64,000 nt of DNA from Paenibacillus aestuarii (GCF_027789125.1 NZ_JAQFVF010000092.1:1-64000); one strand, 5' to 3'. Positions 17,009 to 25,349 are shown, counted from the first letter of the stretch. A program made the numbers and translations. Notes: generated by a model not told the origin, from the letters alone.

Positions 17009-17989
17009 TTAAAACATGGCGAGCTTGCGCATCGCATCTTTCAATTTATCCGTGCTCAGCAGGAAAAACTTCTCCATCGGCGGGTTGTTGCCGACAGCCG
17101 GCACATCCGGTCCGCATAGTCTTGCGATCGGCGCATCCAGCTCGAAGAGCAGCTCTTCGGCGATGATGGCCGATACTTCCGCGCCTACGCCGCCGGTTTT
17201 ATTGTCTTCGTGCACGATCAGCACCTTGCCGGTCTTGGAAGCCGCTTCCAGAATCGCTTCCTTATCGAGCGGCTGCAGGGTGCGCAGATCCAGTACGTGC
17301 GCGGAGATCCCTTCCTTGGCGAGCTCCTCTGCAGCGAGCAGCGCATAATGCACGGCGATACCGTAAGCGATCACCGTGATGTCCGTGCCCTGACGCTTGA
17401 CGTCGGCTTTGCCGATCGGCACGATGTAATCGTGCTCCGGCACGTCGGCGGACAACGCCAGATAACACTTCTTGTGCTCGAAGTACATCACAGGGTCAGC
17501 GTCGCGAATTGCCGCCTTCAGGAGGCCCTTGGCATCGTAAGGATTGGAAGGCGCCACGATTTTCAGGCCCGGCGTGCCGAAGAACACGGATTCCGGACAC
17601 TGGGAATGGTACAAGGCGCTGGCGCCGGTTGCCCCGTAAGGCGCCCGGATGACAACCGGGCAGGTCCAGTCGTTATTCGAACGATAGCGGATTTTGGCCG
17701 CTTCGCTGATGATTTGGTTCGTCGCCGGGAAGATGAAATCGGCGAATTGGATTTCGGCGATCGCTTTCATGCCGTACATCGCTGCACCGATCGCCACCCC
17801 CACGATGGCGGATTCCGCCAGCGGCGTATCCAGCACGCGATCTTCACCGAACAGATCGCGCAATCCTTTGGTGGTGTTCAATACACCGCCTTTACCTATG
17901 TCCTCACCGAGTACGAAAACGTTGTCGTCACGCTGCATTTCCTCCTGCATCGCGGAGCGAATTGCTTCCAAATACGTAATAACAGCCAT
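17009..17989 (-). CDS. bkdAB: Branched-chain 2-oxoacid dehydrogenase E1 beta
   Basis: The 326-residue transketolase-like beta subunit carries the N-terminal ITYLEAIRSAMQEEM segment, the thiamine-binding GEDIGKGGV and the C-terminal domain with VHEDNKTGGVG. It pairs with the alpha subunit, whose gene ends 3 bp before this one begins. It decarboxylates branched 2-oxoacids in the cytoplasm as part of the BCDH complex. Confidence 0.94.
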   Translation of the reverse strand: MAVITYLEAIRSAMQEEMQRDDNVFVLGEDIGKGGVLNTTKGLRDLFGEDRVLDTPLAESAIVGVAIGAAMYGMKAIAEIQFADFIFPATNQIISEAAKIRYRSNNDWTCPVVIRAPYGATGASALYHSQCPESVFFGTPGLKIVAPSNPYDAKGLLKAAIRDADPVMYFEHKKCYLALSADVPEHDYIVPIGKADVKRQGTDITVIAYGIAVHYALLAAEELAKEGISAHVLDLRTLQPLDKEAILEAASKTGKVLIVHEDNKTGGVGAEVSAIIAEELLFELDAPIARLCGPDVPAVGNNPPMEKFFLLSTDKLKDAMRKLAMF

Positions 17990-17992
17990 TGA

Positions 17993-19003
17993 TTATACGC
18001 CATCTCCTTCCGCATAAACGTGGAGAAGCGTGTCTTCCGGTTTCGGGTAAGGCGCCAAATCTGCATACTTGGTTGCTTCATTGACCTCTCGCTTCAGCCG
18101 CTCGAGCATCTCAGACTCTTGCTCATCGTTCCACAGTCCGCATTCCATTAAATAATGTTTGAATTTCGAGATGCCGTCCTTATCGCGGTTCGCTTCCACT
18201 TCCTCTTTAGTGCGGTACAGCAAATCATCGTCCGAAGTGGAGTGCGGCATAATCCGGTAAGATACCATCTCGATCAATGTCGGGCCTTCGCCACGCAGCG
18301 CACGCTCTCTCGCTTCTTTCATGACACGGTACGTTTCGAGCGCATCCGTGCCATCCACTTCAACGCCCGGGAACCCGTAGCCGATCGCACGGTCGGCAAT
18401 TTTGCCGGAAACTTGCTTATGTAAAGGGACCGAAATGGCATATTGGTTATTTTCACAGACAAAAATGACCGGCAGCTTATGGACGCCTGCAAAGTTACAG
18501 CCTTCATGGAAATCACCTTGATTGCTGGATCCTTCCCCGAAAGAAACGAACGTGGCGAAGTTTTGCTTTTTCATTTTAGCGGCAAGAGCGATACCTACGG
18601 CATGCGGCACTTGCGTCGTAACTGGCGAAGAGCCGGTAACGATATTGTTTTTCTTATCGCCGAAATGGCCCGGCATTTGACGTCCGCCGCTGTTGACATC
18701 CTCCGCTTTGCAGAACAGCGAAAGCATCAGATCTTTGACGGTCATGCCGATAGCAAGAACAAAAGCGAAATCGCGGTAATAGGGCAGAAAATAATCCTTT
18801 TGTGGCTGCATGGCGAAAGCCATACCTACCTGACCTGCATATTGACCCATTCCTGAAATGTGAAAAGCAACTTTGCCTGCACGCTGCAGCATGAGAGCTC
18901 GCTCGTCATACTTGGCTGTGAGGCACATGATTTCGTACATCCGAAGGACTTCTTCGTCGGAAAGACCCAGACTTCTATGCTTATAAAGCTGGCCGATGGA
19001 CAT
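17993..19003 (-). CDS. bkdAA: Branched-chain 2-oxoacid dehydrogenase E1 alpha
   Basis: The 336-residue alpha subunit binds thiamine diphosphate through GEGSSNQGDFHEGCNFAG (GDG-like motif, about 157-174) and ENNQYAIS. The phosphorylation-loop-like region YRIMPHSTSDD lies near residue 255. The RBS AGGAGGCC precedes the ATG. It is the first gene after a clear promoter at 19098-19126, while lpdV lies upstream of that promoter. Confidence 0.94.
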   Translation of the reverse strand: MSIGQLYKHRSLGLSDEEVLRMYEIMCLTAKYDERALMLQRAGKVAFHISGMGQYAGQVGMAFAMQPQKDYFLPYYRDFAFVLAIGMTVKDLMLSLFCKAEDVNSGGRQMPGHFGDKKNNIVTGSSPVTTQVPHAVGIALAAKMKKQNFATFVSFGEGSSNQGDFHEGCNFAGVHKLPVIFVCENNQYAISVPLHKQVSGKIADRAIGYGFPGVEVDGTDALETYRVMKEARERALRGEGPTLIEMVSYRIMPHSTSDDDLLYRTKEEVEANRDKDGISKFKHYLMECGLWNDEQESEMLERLKREVNEATKYADLAPYPKPEDTLLHVYAEGDGV

Positions 19004-19097
19004 GGAGTTGGCCTCCTTCTAATTAATAGGCTTTGCTGAGATTTAGCATTAGGTTCGTTTTTTATTACCTGGTCCTAAGACTTGACTCTATAAGCTT

Positions 19098-19126
19098 ATT
19101 ATAAACGTAAACGTTTATGAATACAA
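19098..19126 (-). promoter_or_regulatory. SigA-type promoter of bkdAA with embedded palindrome
   Basis: Minus strand TTGTAT (19121-19126), a 17-nt spacer, then perfect TATAAT (19098-19103). A perfect inverted repeat TAAACGT-TT-ACGTTTA (written on this strand) spans 19102-19117, covering the spacer and touching the -10. The shape and the central ACG-type core resemble a catabolite-responsive (cre) or other LacI-family operator, so a repressor bound here would block the polymerase. Confidence 0.75.
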
Positions 19127-19148
19127 TTTTTATCTGACCTGCGTAAAA

Positions 19149-20573
19149 TTAACCGCTAATCGCAATCCCGTCAACGGCCAGCATCGCTTCACCCAGCGCT
19201 TCGGATAGTGTCGGATGCGGATGGATCGTCTGCCCGACTTCCCAAGGCGTCGCGTTCAACACCTGCGCCAGCGCAGCTTCGGTAATGCTATTGGTGACGT
19301 GCGGCCCGATCATATGTACGCCGAGAATGTCGTCGGTATCTGCGTCCGCCACCACTTTGACGAACCCGTCGGCTTCGCCGTACACAAGCGCTTTGCCGAC
19401 AGCTTTGAAGCTGAATCTGCCGGTCTTCACGCGGTGTCCGCGCTCTACGGCTTGCTGTTCCGTGAAGCCTACGCTGGCGATCTCCGGTCTTGTATATGTG
19501 CAGCGGGGCACGAGATGCGCCTGCAGCTCATGAGGCGTTTGGCCGGCAATGTGCTCAGCCGCCAGAATCCCTTCATGGCCTGCCATATGCGCCAGCATCA
19601 AGCCGCCGATCACATCGCCGACTGCATAAATATGCGATTCCGTCGTCTGCATGAACCGGTTCACGCTGATAACACCTTTATCGACTTTGATGTCGGTATT
19701 TTCCAAACCGATCCCTTCCACGTTCGCCACCCGGCCGACAGAGACTAGCACTTTATCCGCTGTCAATTCCACGATTTCGCCCTGCTTGTCCGCTTTCAGC
19801 GAGACGCCGCTGTCCGTAATCGCGACCGAATCCGTCAGCACTTTGGCACCTGTCACCAGGTTGATGCCACGCTTCTTGAACAACCGCTCCAGTTCTTTGG
19901 AGATATCCGCATCCTCCAGGCTGACCAGGCGCTTATCCAACTCGACGATCGTCACTTCCACGCCAAAGTCATTTAGCATCGATGCCCACTCTACACCGAT
20001 CACACCGCCGCCGACGATGATGATCGACTTCGGCAGCTCGCTCATGCGCAGCGCGTCTTCACTTGTCAAAATATGCGTGCCGTCAGCCTCCAAGCCAGGC
20101 AGCATGCGCGGTCTGGAACCTGTCGCAACGATCAGGTTGCTGGACAGCAGCGTATCGATATCGCCGTCTTCCTTCTCAACCGAAACCGCTCCACTGCGCG
20201 GAGAAAAGATCGAAGGGCCGATGATGCGTCCGTTGCCTTGATGGACGGTGATTTTATTTTTTTTCATTAAAAACTGCAGACCTTGATGAAGCTGGTCGAC
20301 AATCCGCTGCTTGCGGCCTAAAACGCTCTCAAAATTGAGCTCCACATTGCCCGCTGTAATGCCGTATTCCTCACTTTTTTTCATCGTCGCGTAGACTTCG
20401 GCGCTGCGCAGCAGCGCTTTGCTCGGAATGCAGCCCTGATGCAGGCACGTGCCCCCGACCTTGTCTTTTTCCACAACGGCTACCGTCTTGCCTAACTGTG
20501 CCGCACGAATGGCCGCCGTATAGCCGCCAATGCCGCCGCCCAATACCACGACGTCATATCTATGTTCACTCAT
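19149..20573 (-). CDS. lpdV: Dihydrolipoamide dehydrogenase (E3) of the BCDH complex
   Basis: The 474-residue flavoprotein reoxidises lipoamide. The FAD motif is VVLGGGIGGYTAA (about 9-21), and the redox-active pair is in GGTCLHQGCIPS. The NAD motif is IIVGGGVIGVEWAS and the catalytic His/Glu is in HPHPTLSEALGE. It is upstream of bkdAA and in the same direction, but a separate promoter lies between them. The ptb, bcd and buk genes found before lpdV in Bacillus are absent; a divergent DUF2627 gene lies there instead. Confidence 0.92.
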   Translation of the reverse strand: MSEHRYDVVVLGGGIGGYTAAIRAAQLGKTVAVVEKDKVGGTCLHQGCIPSKALLRSAEVYATMKKSEEYGITAGNVELNFESVLGRKQRIVDQLHQGLQFLMKKNKITVHQGNGRIIGPSIFSPRSGAVSVEKEDGDIDTLLSSNLIVATGSRPRMLPGLEADGTHILTSEDALRMSELPKSIIIVGGGVIGVEWASMLNDFGVEVTIVELDKRLVSLEDADISKELERLFKKRGINLVTGAKVLTDSVAITDSGVSLKADKQGEIVELTADKVLVSVGRVANVEGIGLENTDIKVDKGVISVNRFMQTTESHIYAVGDVIGGLMLAHMAGHEGILAAEHIAGQTPHELQAHLVPRCTYTRPEIASVGFTEQQAVERGHRVKTGRFSFKAVGKALVYGEADGFVKVVADADTDDILGVHMIGPHVTNSITEAALAQVLNATPWEVGQTIHPHPTLSEALGEAMLAVDGIAISG

Positions 20574-20674
20574 CTTACGATTCCTCCTCAGTAAGCTTGC
20601 ATTACTTCCTTGGTTACGTGCATCTCTATTATATTACCCTTTTTTTGGTTTGAAGTCATAGTCTTAATTTCTAA

Positions 20675-20704
20675 TTAGACACTGATTCCGTTTCAGAGTA
20701 TGAT
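20675..20704 (+). promoter_or_regulatory. Possible promoter of the DUF2627 gene
   Basis: TTAGAC (20675-20680), 18 nt, TATGAT (20699-20704), about 32 bp before the start codon. Reasonable SigA-type hexamers. Confidence 0.4.
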
Positions 20705-20736
20705 AGAAAAACCAAGCAAACAGTTAAGGAGTTCGT

Positions 20737-21012
20737 ATGAAAGCACCTTTTTTCCGTTTCATTGCCATCCTTCTTCTTGTCATTCCAGGCCTCATGGCGA
20801 CCTATGGTTTTCTAGCGATGAAAGACGCTTTATTTGCGCAATTCAATACGGATATCGGTCATGTGCTGTGGGGCAAAATGCTGCTCGGCATACTTTTATT
20901 CGCTGCCGGTGTCGCGTTCATTGGCGGCTGGACGTTTTTCCGCGACCGCAAGCGGAATTATGTCGCTCCGCGGTTCAAAGCCAAGCGCCCGAAAAAACCG
21001 GACAACGCATGA
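20737..21012 (+). CDS. DUF2627 family membrane protein (YqzF-like)
   Basis: The 91-residue protein has two transmembrane helices (about 5-28 and 44-68) and a basic C-terminal tail. It matches DUF2627, represented in Bacillus by YqzF, which also lies near the bkd genes. It is divergent from lpdV, with RBS TAAGGAG upstream of the ATG. No function is known. Confidence 0.82.
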   Translation: MKAPFFRFIAILLLVIPGLMATYGFLAMKDALFAQFNTDIGHVLWGKMLLGILLFAAGVAFIGGWTFFRDRKRNYVAPRFKAKRPKKPDNA

Positions 21013-21023
21013 AAAGCCGAACA

Positions 21024-21959
21024 TTATGTCCGGCCTAAGCGGTCTAGCCAATTTAAAAAGCGATTGCGTTCAATAAGGGCGGAGATCGAACTGATCTCCG
21101 CCTGCACATGCATGTAGAGCAGCAGCGCGACGACCAGCAATTTGACCGGGATCGGAGCCGCCATGACGACCCCGTAGCCGAGCGTGAATCCGAGCATGTT
21201 CGAGCCGGCGTCGCCGAGCATCCCGCGTGCGCCTGCATCCTGGCGGTACAGCAGCAGCGCGCCCGCCAAGACGGGAAGCAGCGCATACATATAGGGCGCC
21301 CCAGCTCCAGCCCCTGCTGCCGAAGCCGGCCCCCCTATCAGCAGCAGACAGCCCGCTCCGGCGATAAATGCCTTTAACGCACGGCCGGGCCGGACGTCCA
21401 GCAAGTTCAAGGCATTGGTGAGCAGCAGCAGCAATAATCCGTTTATCCCCATCTCCCAGATGGGGATTTGTGCGTTTGCGGCTATCTGAGCACCGAAGCA
21501 GGCTGCGCTGATGAGCAGCGCTTTGACCGCGCCCATCGACAGCGTCCCGGCATCCCGGCAATACCGGAAGTGGCCCTTGAGCCCCTTCACGCTTTTATCG
21601 CCGATCAGATCATCCGTCCAACCTGCGACGAATACTACGGTTGCGGCAAAAGCGAACAGCCGGACATCCACCTCAATCTGCCGGGCCGCTATATATGCCC
21701 AACTATCCTTTGTGGATAAGTCTACGAACTGCGTTGCATCCGCTGAGCGGAGCAGCAGCAACAGTATTTGCGCAAGCGCTTCCTGCACGCCGATGAGCAG
21801 CCACAGCACGATGCCCATTCCCCGCGGAATGGCCGCGCCCCGGTAATTCGGCTCCAAGCGGCCGTGCGCGACAAGGAAGCGCTGAACGTGCGGCAGCAGC
21901 CACCAGCCTGCGGCGGCGAGCACGAGCAGATCCAGGTCTAAGATGAGGAGCGGAATCAG
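21024..21959 (-). CDS. MraY/WecA-like polyprenyl-phosphate sugar phosphotransferase, divergent
   Basis: The 311-residue protein has about eight or more membrane helices. Family motifs are present: GWTDDLIGDKSVKGLKGHFR (Asp-rich loop), NALNLLDVRPGRALKAF (the usual NxxNxxDGxDGL block is altered to VRPGRA) and RGMLGDAGSNMLGFTLG. It probably transfers a sugar-phosphate to a polyprenyl phosphate carrier. No ATG fits. A CTG at 21959 lies 8 nt after AGAGGGG and overlaps the previous stop as CTGA. The alternative TTG at 22043 would overlap by 88 bp. Last of three genes after steA and a GT2. Confidence 0.72.
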   Translation of the reverse strand: MIPLLILDLDLLVLAAAGWWLLPHVQRFLVAHGRLEPNYRGAAIPRGMGIVLWLLIGVQEALAQILLLLLRSADATQFVDLSTKDSWAYIAARQIEVDVRLFAFAATVVFVAGWTDDLIGDKSVKGLKGHFRYCRDAGTLSMGAVKALLISAACFGAQIAANAQIPIWEMGINGLLLLLLTNALNLLDVRPGRALKAFIAGAGCLLLIGGPASAAGAGAGAPYMYALLPVLAGALLLYRQDAGARGMLGDAGSNMLGFTLGYGVVMAAPIPVKLLVVALLLYMHVQAEISSISALIERNRFLNWLDRLGRT

Positions 21960-22660
21960 CCGAATCGCCCCTCTCGCCAGCGCGTCAGCAGCGCCGCAGC
22001 CACCGCGACGAACTGCTTGCCGCGGTGCATGAAGCCGTGCCAATCCCGCCCGGTCTCACGGTGCTTGATGGGCACGTCCAGCTCCACGATGCGCAGGCCG
22101 CGCCGTGCCGCATCGATCGTCAGCGCGACCTCGACGCCGAAGCCGCGCGCCAGGCTCCCCAGCTCCCGCACACACTCCGCGCGCATGGCGCGCTGGCCGG
22201 ATAAGGGAGCTGCGGTGCTGTAGCCGCTGAGGCGGTAGATGCCGCGGCGGGCCAAACCTTTGACCAGGCCGAAGCCAGCCTGGACCGCGGGCGATGGCAG
22301 CCTGGCGATCGCCATGTCTGCCTCGTGGCGCAGCAGCGGCTCGGTCAGCGCCAGGGCGTGCCCAGCCGACGCCTCGACATCGGCGTCGACGAACAGCAGC
22401 ACATCGCCGCGCGCCTTGTCGATGCCGGATTGCATCGCCGCGCCTTTGCCGCGGCGCGTGCGGTGCTTCACGAGCTTGTCGGCCCAGGGCCAAGCGATCT
22501 CGTACGTGCGGTCGCGGCTGCCGTCATCGACGACGATGATTTCATAGTGGAGCTCCTCGTCCCAGGCGAGATCCGCGCTTTCCCGCAAGTAGCGCAGCGT
22601 GCGGAAGATGACAGCCTCTTCGTTCCAGGCAGGGACAATGATGGACACAGTCGGTTTCAT
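21956..22660 (-). CDS. Family 2 glycosyltransferase
   Basis: The 234-residue GT-A fold enzyme shows VSIIVPAWNEE, IIVVDDGSRDRTYE (nucleotide-binding Asp), RRGKGAAMQSGI and the DxD motif in LLFVDADVEAS. It lacks strong membrane anchors, as in polyprenyl-phosphate glycosyltransferases or glucosyl-3-phosphoglycerate-type enzymes. The start at 22660 has GGGGAGGG and lies 2 bp after the steA stop. The next gene overlaps its stop. The locus is strongly GC-rich compared with the genes around it. Confidence 0.85.
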   Translation of the reverse strand: MKPTVSIIVPAWNEEAVIFRTLRYLRESADLAWDEELHYEIIVVDDGSRDRTYEIAWPWADKLVKHRTRRGKGAAMQSGIDKARGDVLLFVDADVEASAGHALALTEPLLRHEADMAIARLPSPAVQAGFGLVKGLARRGIYRLSGYSTAAPLSGQRAMRAECVRELGSLARGFGVEVALTIDAARRGLRIVELDVPIKHRETGRDWHGFMHRGKQFVAVAAALLTRWREGRFG

Positions 22661-22662
22661 CG

Positions 22663-23826
22663 CTACCCTCCCCATTGCCATACTGCATGGGAGATTCGTT
22701 TGGTAATCCAATGGGTCTGCAGCAGGGCGAGCAAAATGAAAAACAAAGCGAGCGAGACGGTCACCCAAGCATCTTTCTTGCGTGAAGCGGTATGCCGGTA
22801 AAAAAGCCCGATACTTTTAATATCCACTAACCGCGCCCCCAATTTCATGCGGACCAGCAGCGTGCTGCCCATGCCTTCCCTCCCTTTTTCCATAAAATCA
22901 ATCATATGTGTATGCGCTCCTACAGTGACAATCCATTCGCCGCGGTTCTCGTAAGCAAGCAGCAGCGCTGCATCCTCGCTTGTGCCGAAGCAGGGGAACA
23001 GCTGTCCACTCACCCCCAGCGCTTCGAGCCTCGCCATCCCGGGAGCCGTTCCGTTCGGATACGCATGGACGATGAGCTCGGCGCCACAGAGCAGCGCGCG
23101 ATCCGTGACGCTATCCATATCGCCGATGATGATATCCGGCTGATAGCCGCACTCCAGCAAAGCGTCGGCGCCGCCATCGACGCCGATCAGTACGGGACAG
23201 ACGTCATGAATGAAATCCGCAGCTTCGCTGAGCGCTTGTTTGTAGCCCTTGCCCCGGGCGACAACCAGAACATGCTTGCCCTCCATCCCTGTCTGCAAGT
23301 TAAGGAGCGGCAGCGGTTCCATCACCGTCGCCTTTTCCTGCATCGCATGCGATAACGTATTATCGATGAAATCCGAGAGCGCTTGCGTAATATTCGCATT
23401 GGCCTGTTGATATCGCTGCAGCCACTCCGCTTTCGTGAAAGCTCTGCAGGGAAGCGGCTGCGTACCGCTGCCGCCGATCAGGAACGTTTCATAGATGGTG
23501 ACTTCCGTCTGGCCGCTTAATTGTTCGAATGCATCGCAGTCCGCCTCCCAGATCGGGATCTCCTGCTTCAACAGCATGAGCGGTCCTTGCGTGGGATAGG
23601 TGCCGCTCATGGTTGGCTGACAGTTGATCACGGCCTTCACCTTGCGGTCGATTAGCTCCTGCGCAATCACCTCATCGAGGTCGCGATGCGCCAGCACCAC
23701 GATCCGGCCCGGCGGGAGAGCCCGCAGCAATTCTTTCGTGATCGCACCCGCGCTAACTTTCCCTTTGCAGCGAGGCGCAGGCTTCGTAGAGAACAATGAT
23801 AAAGACGGCCAACTCATGATAGACAC
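22663..23826 (-). CDS. steA: SteA-like protein (thiamin pyrophosphokinase-like fold, membrane tail)
   Basis: The 387-residue protein resembles SteA, a cytokinesis-associated protein of Actinobacteria with Firmicute homologues. An N-terminal domain is followed by a TPK-like catalytic fold (IGDMDSVTD near residue 238, VGVDGG-type GVDGGADALL) and a C-terminal transmembrane helix (TVSLALFFILLALLQ). The start is a GTG at 23826 with AAAGGA at 6 nt. An ATG at 23841 is possible but has no ribosome site. Biochemical role unknown; it heads an operon with a GT2 and an MraY-like gene. Confidence 0.82.
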   Translation of the reverse strand: MSIMSWPSLSLFSTKPAPRCKGKVSAGAITKELLRALPPGRIVVLAHRDLDEVIAQELIDRKVKAVINCQPTMSGTYPTQGPLMLLKQEIPIWEADCDAFEQLSGQTEVTIYETFLIGGSGTQPLPCRAFTKAEWLQRYQQANANITQALSDFIDNTLSHAMQEKATVMEPLPLLNLQTGMEGKHVLVVARGKGYKQALSEAADFIHDVCPVLIGVDGGADALLECGYQPDIIIGDMDSVTDRALLCGAELIVHAYPNGTAPGMARLEALGVSGQLFPCFGTSEDAALLLAYENRGEWIVTVGAHTHMIDFMEKGREGMGSTLLVRMKLGARLVDIKSIGLFYRHTASRKKDAWVTVSLALFFILLALLQTHWITKRISHAVWQWGG

Positions 23827-23946
23827 CGACTTTCCTTTCATTTCTTGTCTTTACTATTTTGTCCTTCCAGCCTGATTTTATGTATATTTTACCTTTCAGA
23901 TGGCAAGCCTTGAGTTTATTAACGAGTTGAAAGGAGATGAGAATCT

Positions 23947-24129
23947 ATGGAGCTAAACATGAGCGCAGACGAAGTTCTGAGCCATATTGTGCAGCTTCAC
24001 AGCAGCGGAGAGTCATTAGCGAAAAAGAATGTGAAGAAACAGCATCCGGATTTAATGAAGAACGCTTTATATTACTATCCGAGCTGGGAGCATGCGATTC
24101 AGAAAACAGGCGTCGACACCGTTCAGTAA
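23947..24129 (+). CDS. Small protein resembling one homing-endonuclease-associated repeat
   Basis: The 60-residue protein follows AAAGGAGATGAG and ends in a strong terminator. The spaced pattern I..L...GESL..KNV....P.L...A..YY.SWEHA....G resembles a single unit of the helical repeat that recurs in larger phage and actinobacterial DNA-binding proteins (HNH-associated repeat). Here one unit stands alone, so it might be a small DNA-binding protein. The resemblance is from memory of the pattern and is not proven. Confidence 0.7.
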   Translation: MELNMSADEVLSHIVQLHSSGESLAKKNVKKQHPDLMKNALYYYPSWEHAIQKTGVDTVQ

Positions 24130-24150
24130 GTACATAGCGGCAAGTATACA

Positions 24151-24186
24151 AACAGCTCCGGAAGTATGTTCCGGAGCTGTTTTTTC
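24151..24186 (+). terminator. Terminator of the 60-residue protein gene
   Basis: AACAGCTCCGGAA pairs with TTCCGGAGCTGTT around a 5-nt loop, followed by TTTTTT. A strong intrinsic terminator. Confidence 0.92.
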
Positions 24187-24192
24187 TTTCGT

Positions 24193-24372
24193 TCAATCTT
24201 CCATAACTTCCCACTCCACTCGAACCATCCGATCGACCCAAGTGCGTATCTTGATTTCGATTGCCTGCTCGATCTCTTCCTCTGACAATTCCCCGAGCTT
24301 CTGCTCGGCAATCTCCAAAATCGCATCTTTCACTTTATCCCCGCCGACAGATAATTGAATTTGAATGCGCAT
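24193..24372 (-). CDS. Small acidic protein, unrecognised
   Basis: The 59-residue protein starts at the ATG at 24372, 8 nt after AAGG (GAAGGTGATGGC). It has an amphipathic N-terminal segment, a run of glutamates (ELSEEEIEQAIE) and a C-terminal IRTWVDRMVRVEWEV likely to form a strand or helix. No family was recognised. It converges with the preceding 60-residue gene, sharing the terminator region. Confidence 0.65.
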   Translation of the reverse strand: MRIQIQLSVGGDKVKDAILEIAEQKLGELSEEEIEQAIEIKIRTWVDRMVRVEWEVMED

Positions 24373-24475
24373 GCCATCACCTTCTTTGGTTTTAATCATT
24401 TTTTCCATTGCTGTGAATCCTGCGTTTGCATATGATAAGAAGAGCATAATAACGAATAGGAAAAGAGGTAGTCCG

Positions 24476-24691
24476 ATGTCCAAATCAACTGCACAGAAAA
24501 AAAGAAACCGTCTGATCCGCGAAGGCCGGCCTGATCCCGCGATGAACCGTCTGGATTGGCATGGCACGAATCCCGTCACGAAAACAACGCCAACGTTTGC
24601 CGAGTCCCGCTTCAAACAAGTGAATAAACACAAAACGAGGAATCTGAACCTTCTGCGGGGTGACGATTCCTTTTCTAATTACTCCGCTTGA
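24476..24691 (+). CDS. Small basic protein, unrecognised
   Basis: The 71-residue, strongly basic protein begins MSKSTAQKKRNRLIREGR and ends in polar residues. The pattern RxxRNxLIREGRPDPxMNRxxW suggests a conserved small Bacillales protein with basic N-terminal helix, but I cannot assign a function. AAAGAGG lies upstream of the ATG at 24476. Its 3' end overlaps the opposite-strand 81-residue gene by 13 bp. Confidence 0.65.
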   Translation: MSKSTAQKKRNRLIREGRPDPAMNRLDWHGTNPVTKTTPTFAESRFKQVNKHKTRNLNLLRGDDSFSNYSA

Positions 24692-24924
24692 ATCCGGATT
24701 CCTTGCTCCGCAGCGTAGGCAATTAGCTGCTCCTTCTCTTCAGGTTTGAATGGATAGCCGCAATCAAACCCGTTATAATAAAGCTTCCAAACACTGACGC
24801 GCGCATTCCCGTCCAGTTGCAGCTCTGCGACATAAAGCGAATCAGGCTCGTCTTCGAATTGCAAACCGATATGCAGGAGCGTTTGTCCGTCAGCGATTTC
24901 CTGCTCACAGTAATCAAACTTCAT
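24679..24924 (-). CDS. Small acidic hypothetical protein
   Basis: The 81-residue protein has a clear GGAGGGTTGCGAGG site before the ATG. It is acidic with alternating strands (LLHIGLQF, LYVAELQL, VSVWKLYY) and a C-terminal helix, suggesting a small beta-rich fold. No family was recognised. It is a single gene, convergent with the previous one. Confidence 0.65.
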   Translation of the reverse strand: MKFDYCEQEIADGQTLLHIGLQFEDEPDSLYVAELQLDGNARVSVWKLYYNGFDCGYPFKPEEKEQLIAYAAEQGIRIQAE

Positions 24925-25035
24925 CCTCGCAACCCTCCTATTGAATAAAATCTTTTTTATTTATATAATATACTAATGCACGCGAGCTAACAAAAGCGAG
25001 AATGTGATCTCTGCTCGACTTAGGAGGAATTATAG

Positions 25036-25302
25036 ATGGCTTACGATCCGCAGGTTGTAGATGCAAAAATAGTAAGTGATAACAAGAAGAACGGTCTTTA
25101 CGAAATGGTGGTTGTACTGAAAGACCGCACTCAATGCCGCCTTTTTTTTGAAAAAGATCCAGTAACCGGCGTTGGTCAAGTGACAAACCTGAATCGCTTG
25201 ATGAAAGAGCCTTGCCCGATTTGCCGCAAAGATTACCTTTGCAACTGCCTAGATCGTTACAAACAAACTATCGCAGAACAAGCGCAAGCTTACATAAAAT
25301 AA
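25036..25302 (+). CDS. Small protein with a C-terminal four-cysteine cluster
   Basis: The 88-residue protein follows TAGGAGGAATTATAG. Residues 10-50 look like beta-strands (AKIVSD, YEMVVVLKD, CRLFFEKD). The C-terminus has C60-P-I-C63 and C69-N-C71, a probable zinc site, followed by a helix. No family was recognised. The neat ribosome site and downstream hairpin support a real gene. Confidence 0.7.
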   Translation: MAYDPQVVDAKIVSDNKKNGLYEMVVVLKDRTQCRLFFEKDPVTGVGQVTNLNRLMKEPCPICRKDYLCNCLDRYKQTIAEQAQAYIK

Positions 25303-25314
25303 CCCCGATTACAC

Positions 25315-25349
25315 AAGAACCCCTTAGCCGCAAGGCTAGGGGGTTCTTC
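25315..25349 (+). terminator. Hairpin after the four-cysteine protein gene
   Basis: AAGAACCCCTTAGCC pairs with GGCTAGGGGGTTCTT around a GCAA loop. The stem is strong but no T-run follows on the plus strand (TTCTTCC). Probably a terminator of moderate strength. Confidence 0.7.

Noticed and set aside
22239-22801. Rightward frames across steA and GT2
   Set aside because: They are antisense shadows in GC-rich DNA; the minus-strand proteins have clear motifs and linked ribosome sites.
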